From Albugo candida (taxonomy: Eukaryota; Oomycota; Peronosporomycetes; Albuginales; Albuginaceae): a stretch of 64,000 bases of DNA. Where the stretch lies: NCBI GenBank assembly GCA_905220665.1, contig CAJNAR010000028.1, positions 124,001 through 188,000 of the forward strand, given 5' to 3'. The translations under genes were made by a program, and so were the position numbers. Positions within the stretch are counted from its first letter, which is position 1; each line of letters starts with the position of its first letter. Under the pieces are notes generated by a model, which saw only the letters and a program-made list of their open reading frames with translations, had not been told where the DNA came from and did not search any database. This document shows positions 1 through 8,705 of the stretch, in pieces.

Positions 1-738
1 TTGTCCGTAATGAACTCGTGGACAAGGCTGCCATCGATGTTTGTGTGCAAGTTAATCAAGGAATTGCAGGTAAGAGTCGAATCGATGGCATCAATCTATA
101 GCGTGATTTTCCATCGCATCAGGTGCAAAGGAAAAGGAATTAGAGCTGATTGTTCGGAGATTGTATGAACCGATAATCGAGCGACAGGAGTTTCCTCGGA
201 CAATGATCAGCATCGTAATCCAAATCATCGAAGACGCTGGATCGATATCTTTTTCGAAGAACTTTTCCTACGATAGACTCTGTTTCCTGAATGGGAGTTC
301 CTTGACTATTTATCTCTGTACCTTGTTTCAACAGTGATTGATGCAGTGACAATGGCACTAATGGATGCTGGAATTGTGATGCATTGTGTTGTGACTTCTA
401 CCACATGCTGCCTTACAAAAGATGGCTCTCTCCTATTGGATCCTTCTCAGAAAGAAGAAGCGGTATGTAGCGTTGCCCAATTCCCATCGACTATCAAGAT
501 ACGTTTCAATTAGGATTGCACCGCGCAAGTGATCTGCGCGTGTTCTTTCCAGCTCGCGGAAGATGGTGTGCTGTTTCTTTCCAGTGAAGGTACGAAGTAG
601 CCTTCATCGCTCGTCTGCTCTCATGTGACTTGACGTCTTTTTCTAGGACTTTTATCCGAAGAGCAATTATTCGCTTGTGCGGAAGCGTGTAAGCGGTATG
701 CGAGCAATCACGTTTCCGGCGGGCATGATGATGACTGA
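1..738 (+). CDS. RRP46: Exosome complex subunit RRP46 (EXOSC5-like), 5' part missing
   Basis: This is the 3' part of an RNase PH-fold subunit of the RNA exosome core ring, which degrades and trims RNA in nucleus and cytoplasm. The exons read are <1-69, 123-244, 322-462, 514-589 and 647-738, giving about 166 residues. The segments KEKELELIVRRLYEPII, PRTMISIVIQIIEDAGS, ALMDAGIVM and DGSLLLDPSQKEEA follow the RRP46 family closely. Three introns are ordinary GT-AG introns (70-122, 463-513, 590-646). The second (245-321) is AT-AC and is described separately. The gene ends at a TGA after an Asp-rich tail. The start lies outside the window. Family membership is secure; whether the subunit keeps catalytic residues cannot be judged, and in most eukaryotes it does not. 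Confidence 0.85.
245..321 (+). other. U12-type (minor spliceosome) AT-AC intron in RRP46
   Basis: Removing this 77-nt stretch joins codons ending GAC GCT GGA TCG to CTT GTT TCA in phase 0 and restores the family motif DAGSLVSTVIDAV. No GT..AG pair does this. The 5' end reads ATATCTTTTT, close to the U12 AT-AC donor consensus ATATCCTT. An exact U12 branch-site match, TTCCTTGAC, lies at 298-306. The intron ends TGTAC, with AC 16 nt after the branch adenosine, which is the spacing expected of minor introns. There is no polypyrimidine tract. Confidence 0.85.
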
Positions 739-913
739 TGATATGTTCACTTTAGCGGATCCAGATGTATTGAGACATTTATTCGACAATCGTACTCCAA
801 AAGGCTACAACAATTAATCTGATCTCAGATGATTCCCATTAGTACATAGTGTCCATTTTGGCTATATGATCCATAGAAATCAAAAGTTAGAAAATATGGT
901 ATGGATTTCCAGA

Positions 914-1768
914 CTAGCAACAGCATATATCGTGCCAAGCATGCAAAACGTTGTACAAATCCTCGCATTCGTCATCAACAAATGTGGTTTGAGAATTGCT
1001 CACCTCACACTTGTGTATGAATTTACCTGTCTTACCGGGGTCATCCGTCCAACAAAATTGAAGACGTGTGCAATTTCTGGTAACGAAAAGAAAACCATCA
1101 GCAAGAATTGAATGGATTGATCACGTAGCTGTTGCTCTTCAAAGAGACCTCGAAGCTGCAGGTCCCTTTCCTTTCTTGATTGTATACACAATGGCTTCAA
1201 GCACTTCTTTGAATTGTTCCAAATGATGGTGTATACAATTCTCTTTTCTCCATGAACTCAACAGAGCCAAAGTTGGAAATTACATTCCCGTCGCTCAGTG
1301 TGTCACTGCCTACGCGGTTTGAGAGGCATATGCTATCACTTCATCGAAAAATGTGCACCCGCAATTGATCAGAGACTAGGTTGCGACCGCGCATTGTCGG
1401 ATTACTCGTCATTGAAGCACAGTATTTGGCTCACATTCAGTCAGATTCCACACCTCATCCACGATGTACCCGCTCGTTAAAATACGCTTTTTCTCCGAGT
1501 GTCATATGCATTTATTCGCGGCTCATAGATCTATACTTTGTAATGACAAGACAATCATTTGAATTCCTACGTCGCCTTCAACAATCGCTTTCTTGTACTC
1601 ACGATAAGCATGTTATACTGTTCTAGTTAGGACCATTCCGACTGCGACCGCACATTCAAAATGATTCCTTGCGCTTCATCCCACGATCCATAAGGTACCT
1701 GGCAGCTATGTGGCTGAGTATACAAGTATAAAAGTCATGCTGCTAACCTCTTCATAGCAATTGGGCAT
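914..1768 (-). CDS. Unidentified multi-exon gene (tentative model)
   Basis: I do not recognise this gene. Read from high to low coordinates, several stretches join in phase across plausible GT..AG introns. They are a short start at 1768 (MPNCYEE), then PHSCQVPYGSWDEAQGIILN, YKKAIVEGDVGIQMI, KKRILTSGYIVDEVWN, NCGCTFFDEVIAYASQT, HHLEQFKEVLEAIVYTIKKG, and finally RNCTRLQFCWTDDPGKTGKF followed by FIHKCE. The composition (acidic and aromatic residues, cysteines, no low complexity) looks like a folded conserved protein. The last junction (a 72-nt intron ending in the CAG near 1078) and the one before it agree in phase. The first intron would be only 34 nt and is doubtful. The C-terminus either reads through to TAG at 914-916 or splices at GTGAGC. 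Borders are approximate. It is divergent from the p28 gene at 1980. Confidence 0.4.
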
Positions 1769-1979
1769 CGTACAGACCGATTCCTATATCTCGATTTTTA
1801 CAGATATTTCCACGATCGCCACTTTTGATTATCAGCTTCTTCTAGTGTATATCGTATCGTTTGCCTGCACATTACGATGCGTGCTGCGCCCTACAGGTGG
1901 ACGGATATATAAACATCCTTCCGAGCCGAAGAGCCACGTTTCAAGCGCCTGACAGAATACAGCGAGTCCGACTTTCTTA

Positions 1980-2769
1980 ATGGCAAATGCGCTACCATCA
2001 CGTCCTCACTCACTGGTGCTATACAGCGACCCAATTTACACGGGAGAGCAATTGGACCTGACTAAGAAAAGTGAGAGTCAATCAAATCGTGTTGATAAAG
2101 GCGATACTTCTTTGAATAGGATCGAAGATGTTTTGCAGGCTATGCTTCCGCCTCAGTACGTACCTTTCGTTGAAAGAGAGTTGACTGCTAGATCGTTTAT
2201 CCAGAATGTGGCATGAGGAATCCGGTTATTGGCTTCGTTATGTCTCTTCTTGTCTATCCACGAGACTCGATGTGATCAAGCTACAGGAAGAGATTGATAC
2301 AACACTTTCTAAACGACAGGCAAAGGATTGCGGGATTTGTCTCGTTCGAGAAGACATATACGCCCAAGTTTTTGATGAGCTCATCCGTCAAGTGACTATC
2401 AATAGTCCGGAACAAGGTCTCCTTCTACTACGAGTTCGTGATGAGCTCAGACTGACGATCGATGCGTACAAGATGCTTTTTGAAAGCAGCATTCTCTTTG
2501 GTATTCGAAAACAGCTTCAGGCTGAGGAAGGCACCGGAGACATTCAACAGAGAATTACAGAATTAACGGAAGAGAAGCATGAGAATGAATGCAAATTGAT
2601 GTCACTTAGCAATAAATTGGAATTGATTGAGAAAAGAGCGGGCGAAAGAAAAGCGATGCAGGACAAGAAATTCAAAGAGGAGATCGATTTTTTGAAATAT
2701 CAAAATCAGCATCTGGAAGCCTTTCTTAAAGCGGCGGGAAGCAGCGGGATAGCCGCTTTGAAAAAATAA
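1980..2769 (+). CDS. Axonemal dynein light intermediate chain p28 (DNALI1-like)
   Basis: This is a light intermediate chain of inner-arm axonemal dyneins, needed to assemble single-headed inner arms in flagella. The exons are 1980-2155 and 2205-2769, giving 246 residues. The 49-nt intron joins LPPQ to MWHEESGYWLRYVSS, matching the family motif LPP-x-x-W. The central block runs STRLDVIKLQEE, GICLVREDIYAQVFDELI and LLLRVRDELRLTIDAY, the most conserved part of p28. The C-terminal third is a coiled coil rich in Glu and Lys. Length agrees with Chlamydomonas and animal p28. The protein implies a flagellated (zoospore) stage. Confidence 0.93.
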
Positions 2770-3619
2770 ACGATTACGAACTGTAGAAAGCCGCAAATTT
2801 CTGTTCATGTTGAGGTGATAGTCGAGCAATCTGCATGACATGAACCATACTACTAGGTAGTAGTCTATCCATTGTGCGCAGATCTCTCATTGCCTTGTCG
2901 GCTCTTGCACAGCGTCATTGAATGAGCTATCTTCTTCCCTGCCTCACGGATTCGTTCTCCATATCCAGCATTCCCTGATATCAGCTCATTATGTCATATT
3001 AAAGCCCACACTACACCTGCGTATGCTAGAGCTTTTCTGTCCCTTGATCTGCAGTCAAAGATGCACATCAAGAGCTTTGCGCTTTCTGCGACCAAATATC
3101 TACCTTTCAGGTGTAATTGAGAGCAATACTTACTCATCTTTCTCAAGAGCTTATCAGCCCGTTGCTCACATACATGAGAAGCTAGCGCAATATTCACATC
3201 GATCGACGTAGTGGATGTGCTGGAATCTCACAGTCAAAGAATATTGCTCCTGCATAGCATCGAGAAGCACGCAGATGGAGTGATTGATAACAGCTGACGA
3301 GCTCAAGACATTATGTGCTCTCATTGAATCGTCTTTCAAACGTCGAATCCTAGTGTATCAATCGCTATTTCGAGTATTACTCTTCCAAGTCTTCGTCTCT
3401 ACACAGCATTAACAATATAAAGTCACCTCTTTTCACCGTACTGCTTCCATTGAAGCCCCACTATCAACCACAATGAAGCTGAAGTATTATGCAAAGAGGT
3501 GTTTGCACACGTAAGACTGCATATCGCAAAGCTCGTGAGACAAAATCGCTGCCAGCTCAGACAGGGTACTATTCCATAAATGACTAGTCTACTGAGTCGC
3601 TGTGTGGGCACACACGTCC
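2770..3619. other. Intergenic, possible broken reading frame on the minus strand
   Basis: No intact gene is supported. On the minus strand three stretches look protein-like but lie in different frames: about 3455-3585 (WNSTLSELAAILSHELCDMQ), about 3190-3340 (HNVLSSSAVINHSICVLLDA) and about 3075-3190 (LASHVCEQRADKLLRKMSKY, ending after a possible 55-nt intron). The last two would be continuous if a GATCGAT repeat near 3195 were 4 nt shorter. This may be a decayed small gene or chance; I could not assign a family. Confidence 0.25.
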
Positions 3620-4318
3620 ATGAAGCTACATCACGTGACCGTCGATGTCAACAATGATGCTTGCAGTTCATCCACACAGGTGCAGTTGCTCTTCGAATGC
3701 GATTGGAGTGTGGGTATCGGAGGTTCTGTATGGACCAGCGGCGAAATTCTCACGTCATACTTTAAAAGGCATCGTGAGCACCTCGATACACTTTTCCACG
3801 GAAAACGGGTTGTGGAGCTTGGAAGCGGTACTGGGATTGTCGGGCTTACGTGTGCTGCATGCTTTCAGCCATCTCAAGTCATATTGACAGATTTATCTTC
3901 TCAGTTGGATTGCCTGCGCAATAATGTGACTCGAAACCAAGATAAGATCTCGGGCATCTCTGTGGCTGAACTAGCCTGGGGGGATGAAGAGCACATCGAC
4001 GCCGTTATAGCACAAATGAACGTGGATTCCAGCACTTGTAAGCCATTTCAAGTCGACGTTATCTTGGGAACTGATGTAGCGTACTTGGAAGAAGCTTACG
4101 TGCCTTTATCATCGACCTTGAATCGTTTAGCACAACCGCACACGTTGATCTTACTCGTGATCAATCGCATCGACACCAAACTCGAGTTTTTCGATCTCCT
4201 CGAGGGTTTTGGATTCAGCTACTACAAAGTCTCCGATCGTTACCTACCGAGCGAATGCCGAGGAAAAGATTACGCGATTTTCCAAATCAAAAGGATCAAA
4301 GGTTTTGAGTCAAACTAA
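3620..4318 (+). CDS. METTL21-family protein methyltransferase
   Basis: This is a seven-beta-strand SAM-dependent methyltransferase of the METTL21/VCP-KMT/EEF2KMT group, which methylates lysines of chaperones or translation factors. It is 232 residues long from ATG 3620; the codon at 3602 is GTG. The N-terminal GGSVWTSGEILTSYF is the family's W-x-x-G entry motif. Motif I is VVELGSGTGIVG (about residue 65), followed by ILTDLS at the end of strand 2. The post-II DVILGTDVAYLEE (about residue 160) corresponds to the family's D-x-x-Y signature. The gene is a single exon. The substrate cannot be told from sequence. It is convergent with the gene at 4366. Confidence 0.85.
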   Translation: MKLHHVTVDVNNDACSSSTQVQLLFECDWSVGIGGSVWTSGEILTSYFKRHREHLDTLFHGKRVVELGSGTGIVGLTCAACFQPSQVILTDLSSQLDCLRNNVTRNQDKISGISVAELAWGDEEHIDAVIAQMNVDSSTCKPFQVDVILGTDVAYLEEAYVPLSSTLNRLAQPHTLILLVINRIDTKLEFFDLLEGFGFSYYKVSDRYLPSECRGKDYAIFQIKRIKGFESN

Positions 4319-4365
4319 GGACATGTTTTAAAGACATTGAATGAATTACACGGCTAATGTGAACC

Positions 4366-5844
4366 TCATCTACTCTCCTCCAGCAGGTTGACGATATCAT
4401 TGACAAGCTCCGTCGGCAATATATTGCTTGCGTATCGCTCACGAACACTCCCTGTCGAATCGACCAGAAACTTTGTGAAATTCCACTCGGTAAAACAACC
4501 TAGCGGCCCAGGACATTTTCTATTAAGATGAATAAAGACAGGGCGAGCATACGGGCCATTCACATCCTGAAGCTGCATGAGAGGGAAGCAAACTTCGTAT
4601 TCTTTGCAAGCCTGTACAATTTCCTCGATATTTCCATACTCGAAATCTTTGCCAAACTGTCGGCAAGGAAATGCAATTATCTGAAAATTCTCATCTTGAT
4701 ATTGTAACGTCAATTCGACGAGTCCTCGAAATTGAATCAAAGCCTGTGGATCTCGTGTGGCCACATTCACCAAAAGTAGTACTTTACCAGAGAATTGCTT
4801 CATTCCGATGTAATTCCCAATTGCGTCATACTCTTCCAAATCGTATAAAGCGTTTTTTGTATCACTTTGTGCCGGTTTTGTAGAGTCTTTGGCTAGAGGA
4901 TGAACTTCCTGGTACCTTGCACCGCATTGCAATATGGAAAGCATCCATGCATCTTGTAATGCCTTCCTGACAAAATCCACTTGCTCCACTTGCACAGCCT
5001 TGTGACCCTCCCACCGCGACAATTTGATGCCGTGATACAAAGCCGTGCCCCTGGAGGACGGGGTGGAATACTGCGCGATCGTTCCCTGATCGAGCTTGAG
5101 GTACCCTGTATTCTTTCGAGCTAAATCAGATGCAAAGAAGAAAAGTGCATGATATCTTGTCTGATTCACCACAGCATAACATTTTTTTTCGGCGCGTGAT
5201 GCTCCACAGGTAACTACTTTATAAAGCACATCGACAACAGGTCCGTAAGACGATACTCTGAAAAGGAATCCTGCACGAGTAGCACCATCGCAAACTTTCC
5301 ACACTGAAGTCGGTGTCGAATGAGTCGGCAACTCGACCCGTTCTGTACTCATTTTTTCTTTCTTCATCAATGGTACTGGGGTCATCAGCTCATAATACTC
5401 GCTCTGCACGACAATCGGAAGATTGTCGTGTTCCGTGCTGAGCTTTTCTTCGTGAATGGGAGTGATCATTCCACTGAGCAATAACGCTTCCGAAATTTGC
5501 AACGCCGCATCTGTTCGACTCCCTGTTGGTTCTATACGACTTAGGTAGTCCTCGACTGCTTTGTATATCGCCTCTCCTTTAGCACAAGGGCCTACTGCAT
5601 GTCGATGCCTCCACGCCGGACTGGAGAATACTTTTTGTCTGATTTTAGGTGTTGTAAGTATGTACATACAAACTGCATCCGCCTGAAGCTTTAACGTCGC
5701 TGGAAGAAGACGGTATTGTCGCAATCGTTCGAATACTCTTCCTCGCACAGCATCATCCAGCAACTGATACTGTTGCGAATTTAGTTCGCTTGAATGCACT
5801 CTTCCCGATTCACTTTCATTGGTGTCAACACTTTCGCCTCCCAT
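4366..5844 (-). CDS. DEP domain fused to glutathione-peroxidase-like domain, peroxidatic Cys absent
   Basis: The protein is 492 residues from the first ATG at 5844; frame upstream to 5904 is open but has no ATG. Residues about 85-130 (KAVEDYLSR...SEALLLSGMITPI) fit the second half of a DEP domain, a signalling module that binds membranes or receptors. A middle region of about 200 residues is unassigned. Residues about 330-492 are a thioredoxin-fold glutathione peroxidase domain: GKVLLLVNVAT, IIAFPCRQFG, DVNGPYARP, EWNFTKFLVD. The Gln (FPC-x-Q) and the Trp-Asn pair (WNF) of the catalytic tetrad are present. The position of the peroxidatic Cys or Sec, normally NVAS-K-C-G, reads NVATRDPQ. There is no TGA codon there, so this is not a selenoprotein. 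Peroxidase activity is therefore unlikely; a sensing or scaffold role is inference. Confidence 0.8.
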   Translation of the reverse strand: MGGESVDTNESESGRVHSSELNSQQYQLLDDAVRGRVFERLRQYRLLPATLKLQADAVCMYILTTPKIRQKVFSSPAWRHRHAVGPCAKGEAIYKAVEDYLSRIEPTGSRTDAALQISEALLLSGMITPIHEEKLSTEHDNLPIVVQSEYYELMTPVPLMKKEKMSTERVELPTHSTPTSVWKVCDGATRAGFLFRVSSYGPVVDVLYKVVTCGASRAEKKCYAVVNQTRYHALFFFASDLARKNTGYLKLDQGTIAQYSTPSSRGTALYHGIKLSRWEGHKAVQVEQVDFVRKALQDAWMLSILQCGARYQEVHPLAKDSTKPAQSDTKNALYDLEEYDAIGNYIGMKQFSGKVLLLVNVATRDPQALIQFRGLVELTLQYQDENFQIIAFPCRQFGKDFEYGNIEEIVQACKEYEVCFPLMQLQDVNGPYARPVFIHLNRKCPGPLGCFTEWNFTKFLVDSTGSVRERYASNILPTELVNDIVNLLEESR

Positions 5845-6191
5845 GTGTACTGATACAATAAAATGTATGGGAAATTCCTCAAGCTTCCGGCAGTTGGCAT
5901 CCAATCGATCGGTCGTCCATTTTTCACAGTTGAGCGGGTTACTTAGTTACGTGGTCGGTTATGCAGTTGCGCATGTAATCTGCCAATGAACGGTCGACTT
6001 CGGGTGACTCAGTTATGAATACGGTTATACATGTATACTTGTAACCTGCCCAATGAACGGTGACCACATCATGAGTTGTTGAGGACTGCCATCTGTACCC
6101 CTCATAACCTCCCAAACTACGCATAACTCTGTCAGCATCTACGATGCGATCGTAATCTTTCTACTGTGTATGATTCCGAGCGCTATATGAG

Positions 6192-6204
6192 TCATTTTCG
6201 ATTT
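6192..6204 (+). promoter_or_regulatory. Oomycete-type initiator (Inr)
   Basis: TCATTTTCGATTT closely fits the oomycete core promoter element (GCTCATTYYNCAWTTT). It lies 23 nt before the ATG at 6227, typical of the very short 5' leaders of oomycete genes. Confidence 0.5.
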
Positions 6205-6226
6205 CACTCGGCGTTTTGTGAACGGT

Positions 6227-8149
6227 ATGTCGTCTCTGTTCCAAGTGGGAAATAATGTCGAGCTATGGCGCGTCTTGATGATGCTGTCATTTCTAGTGTT
6301 TTGTGTGATCATATTGGAGCAGATTTTGCATTACCTCGAACGTCGACTGAATCATAAAGAAAAGTATAATGAGATGCTGCGAAAGGTTTATCGGGAACTG
6401 ATGGTGCTGGGGCTCATTGGGCTGTCCGTCAAGCTCTTAAAGGAGATGATTCATTTTGCAGAGCACTCACTGACATTTATCGCCTTCGAGGTCGCCGATA
6501 TGATGATTTTTATATTAGCATTAGCGCTTGTATTTCAGTCACTTTGTATCTATCTCTGGCTGCGTAAGGAAGATCAACGGCTCGGGTACAACGAAGTATT
6601 GACCGCGCAAGATTTACTGGAACTCATCAAAGCAAAAAATGAGCAAAAAACTGGAACTAAATTACCCGGTGGAAAGTCATGGTGGCCTTGCGGAAAAAAG
6701 CCTCGAGTCGTCACTGAGTCACAATTAACAGAAATAGTGGAAATGCGGACATTACGCCATTTTTTCCTGACAACGTATCAACTTCCGCAGATTTTCCCGT
6801 TTTCCAGCTATCTCAAACACGCTCAAGATAACAAGATCGCATTTATGATTGATGTAGACGTATCGACATGGATTCTGCTGTTATTCTTGTTATTTTGTCT
6901 TGATGCCGTTGCCAAGCTCTTCCAAGATGTCAAGAAGGAATTAGAACCGGGTTCCATTCTTCGCACATTTTCGATTCTAGCGTGGTTACTGTTCATCTTT
7001 CACGTATTAGTCGCTACGTTTCTAGCCAATCTACTGAATAAAATCGTTGAAGAAGCTGGCTACGATTCAAAGAAAAAAGAAAAGGAATGGCTTGTGAATC
7101 TTGCTCAATTAGAACGATTGCACCAAACCGACGAAACTGATGCATCCAAAGTCATTGATGTAATGCGTCATGTGGAAGAAGAGCAGGAGCGGATTGATGA
7201 AAAGGATAAAAAATACGACTCCAAGTGTCACGACAGTGGCATTCAACTGATCTATCGATGTATACATGGTCATCATAAAATGGAAAATAGGTCCAGAAGT
7301 TGCGATGCAGACGCCGAGGATCTCGCCCCTCGACCCAGCTTGCGTCTAGCAGGCTTCAATGTGCGTATTTGGGAGCTACTAGTTCGACTTTTGCTCATGT
7401 TCAATGGATTCTACCTGGCTCTATTCTTCGAATGTATCCTGTACCAATTCAATGATATCAAACAATCAATCGTGATTGCGCTGGCGCTTTTCCCGCTACC
7501 ACTACTGATAAATATGGTTTTCCTTCAGCCTCGAATTTTCCGCAACTTCATGTTCGTGTCCAGCGTATTCTCCGTGGACGTCTCAGCTTTAAGCGAGACA
7601 ATTGCTCAATTTACAGCCACTGTGGAAGCCCGTGCCGACTTTATCTATCGCTTACGTCAGCAACTGACCAAACAAGGGAAAACAAGCTCAGATATGGAGC
7701 GGCTATTTGCAGCGTCGGATCCACAAAATACTGGTGAAATCAGCGTCGATGCATTACGAGAAGTGTTGAATAGTCTTGGAAATCGTTACTCTGCAAGTCG
7801 ATTTCGCGCTTTGGCCACACTTGCGTTCCGAGTCGAGCAAAATCATGTCCAGTACTGTCAGGTCGTACGTTTGCTCAACATTATCGACCATTCAAAGCAC
7901 GAAGTAACAGGCTCAGACTCCGAATGCACAGCGTATCAGAATTGCGTGATGATGGAGGAACACGTAGAACGTGTCTCACAACGTCATTCTATTATGGCCG
8001 GTCATCAAACTCGAGCCTCAGTCATCCGATTGTCGCAAATGGGTCGGCAAGTACCTGCGCGTTCGTCTTTTTTTCCTATTTTGGTCGATCTGGAGGAGGA
8101 GTCTCTATCATCTCTCGCCTCACTCTCCAAGCCGTATCATATATTGTGA
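6227..8149 (+). CDS. MLO-like multipass membrane protein with C-terminal EF-hand-like region
   Basis: The protein has 640 residues from the first ATG (6218 is GTG). The N-terminal hydrophobic segment is followed by a basic amphipathic stretch and RELMVLGLIGLSVKLL, which resembles the MLO signature ELM-LGF-SLL. At least six hydrophobic segments are visible, at about residues 14-33, 58-76, 86-107, 210-228, 242-266 and a pair at about 385-430. A charged loop (about 280-360) separates the two halves. Near the C-terminus, SDMERLFAASDPQNTGEIS followed by ALREVL looks like an EF-hand, though its loop lacks several Ca ligands. MLO proteins are plasma-membrane proteins linked to calcium signalling. 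The family call rests on pattern similarity and is moderate. Confidence 0.6.
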   Translation: MSSLFQVGNNVELWRVLMMLSFLVFCVIILEQILHYLERRLNHKEKYNEMLRKVYRELMVLGLIGLSVKLLKEMIHFAEHSLTFIAFEVADMMIFILALALVFQSLCIYLWLRKEDQRLGYNEVLTAQDLLELIKAKNEQKTGTKLPGGKSWWPCGKKPRVVTESQLTEIVEMRTLRHFFLTTYQLPQIFPFSSYLKHAQDNKIAFMIDVDVSTWILLLFLLFCLDAVAKLFQDVKKELEPGSILRTFSILAWLLFIFHVLVATFLANLLNKIVEEAGYDSKKKEKEWLVNLAQLERLHQTDETDASKVIDVMRHVEEEQERIDEKDKKYDSKCHDSGIQLIYRCIHGHHKMENRSRSCDADAEDLAPRPSLRLAGFNVRIWELLVRLLLMFNGFYLALFFECILYQFNDIKQSIVIALALFPLPLLINMVFLQPRIFRNFMFVSSVFSVDVSALSETIAQFTATVEARADFIYRLRQQLTKQGKTSSDMERLFAASDPQNTGEISVDALREVLNSLGNRYSASRFRALATLAFRVEQNHVQYCQVVRLLNIIDHSKHEVTGSDSECTAYQNCVMMEEHVERVSQRHSIMAGHQTRASVIRLSQMGRQVPARSSFFPILVDLEEESLSSLASLSKPYHIL

Positions 8150-8662
8150 GCTGTATAAATGTTAGGACTTCAAGCTTACTCTAGTTAAGGACAACGTGAC
8201 GGCGTTATTGCGTAACACAATGTTTCGGATATAAATAGGTGAATTAGAACGGGATCTTTAAGGTCGCTTTGTTGTATGTACTTTTTCTTAGCAACGTGGT
8301 ACTCGGGGTGCCCGCTTGATTTAGAAACGACAGACGCTCGTTTTCTACTGGATTGCCCAATCTTATCGGACATGCAGCATCGCGTCATCCAGTGGATTAG
8401 CTCAGAGAAAGCCTTGTACCACGCCTTGGGAAATATACGGAAGCTCGAGCATCGGGAAGTAGAAGCGTTTTTCTCTTCTTGTATACCAAATGTCATAAAT
8501 CACTACAGTGTATCAATACATAGAATATCTAAACCATGTATCCTATGGAATGCTTCCAATGCCTACATAGCATTATGAATTGATACAGGTGCGTCAGAAT
8601 GCGCAAAGCGTACCACTAAAGAATACCATTTATCTATTTCCCGAAGGCGATCAGAAAACGTT
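8150..8662. other. Intergenic with an unassigned 100-codon ORF
   Basis: An ORF from ATG 8276 to 8578 (+) and an overlapping one on the minus strand (8185-8496) are both open. Neither matches a family I know. They overlap for most of their length, so at most one can be coding. Nothing else was seen between the stop at 8149 and the promoter of the transporter. Confidence 0.2.
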
Positions 8663-8695
8663 ATATAAATGTGAAAGTGGACTTTTCATTTGCGG
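8663..8695 (+). promoter_or_regulatory. TATA-like box and Inr before transporter gene
   Basis: TATATAAAT-like sequence near 8663 is followed by TCATTTGCGG at 8686-8695, an Inr match, just before ATG 8706. This arrangement argues that translation starts at 8706 and not at the in-frame upstream codon near 8580. Confidence 0.45.
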
Positions 8696-8705
8696 TTTTA
8701 CATCA

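Noticed and set aside
866..1111. 81-codon plus-strand ORF
   Set aside because: It overlaps better coding segments on the minus strand and has no recognisable features.
4740..4765. Possible selenocysteine codon at the GPx active site
   Set aside because: No TGA is present; the codons read Ala-Thr-Arg-Asp-Pro.
8580..8705. In-frame upstream start adding 42 residues to the first AAAP transporter
   Set aside because: The extension is not shared with the paralogue at 16221, and a TATA/Inr pair lies inside it.
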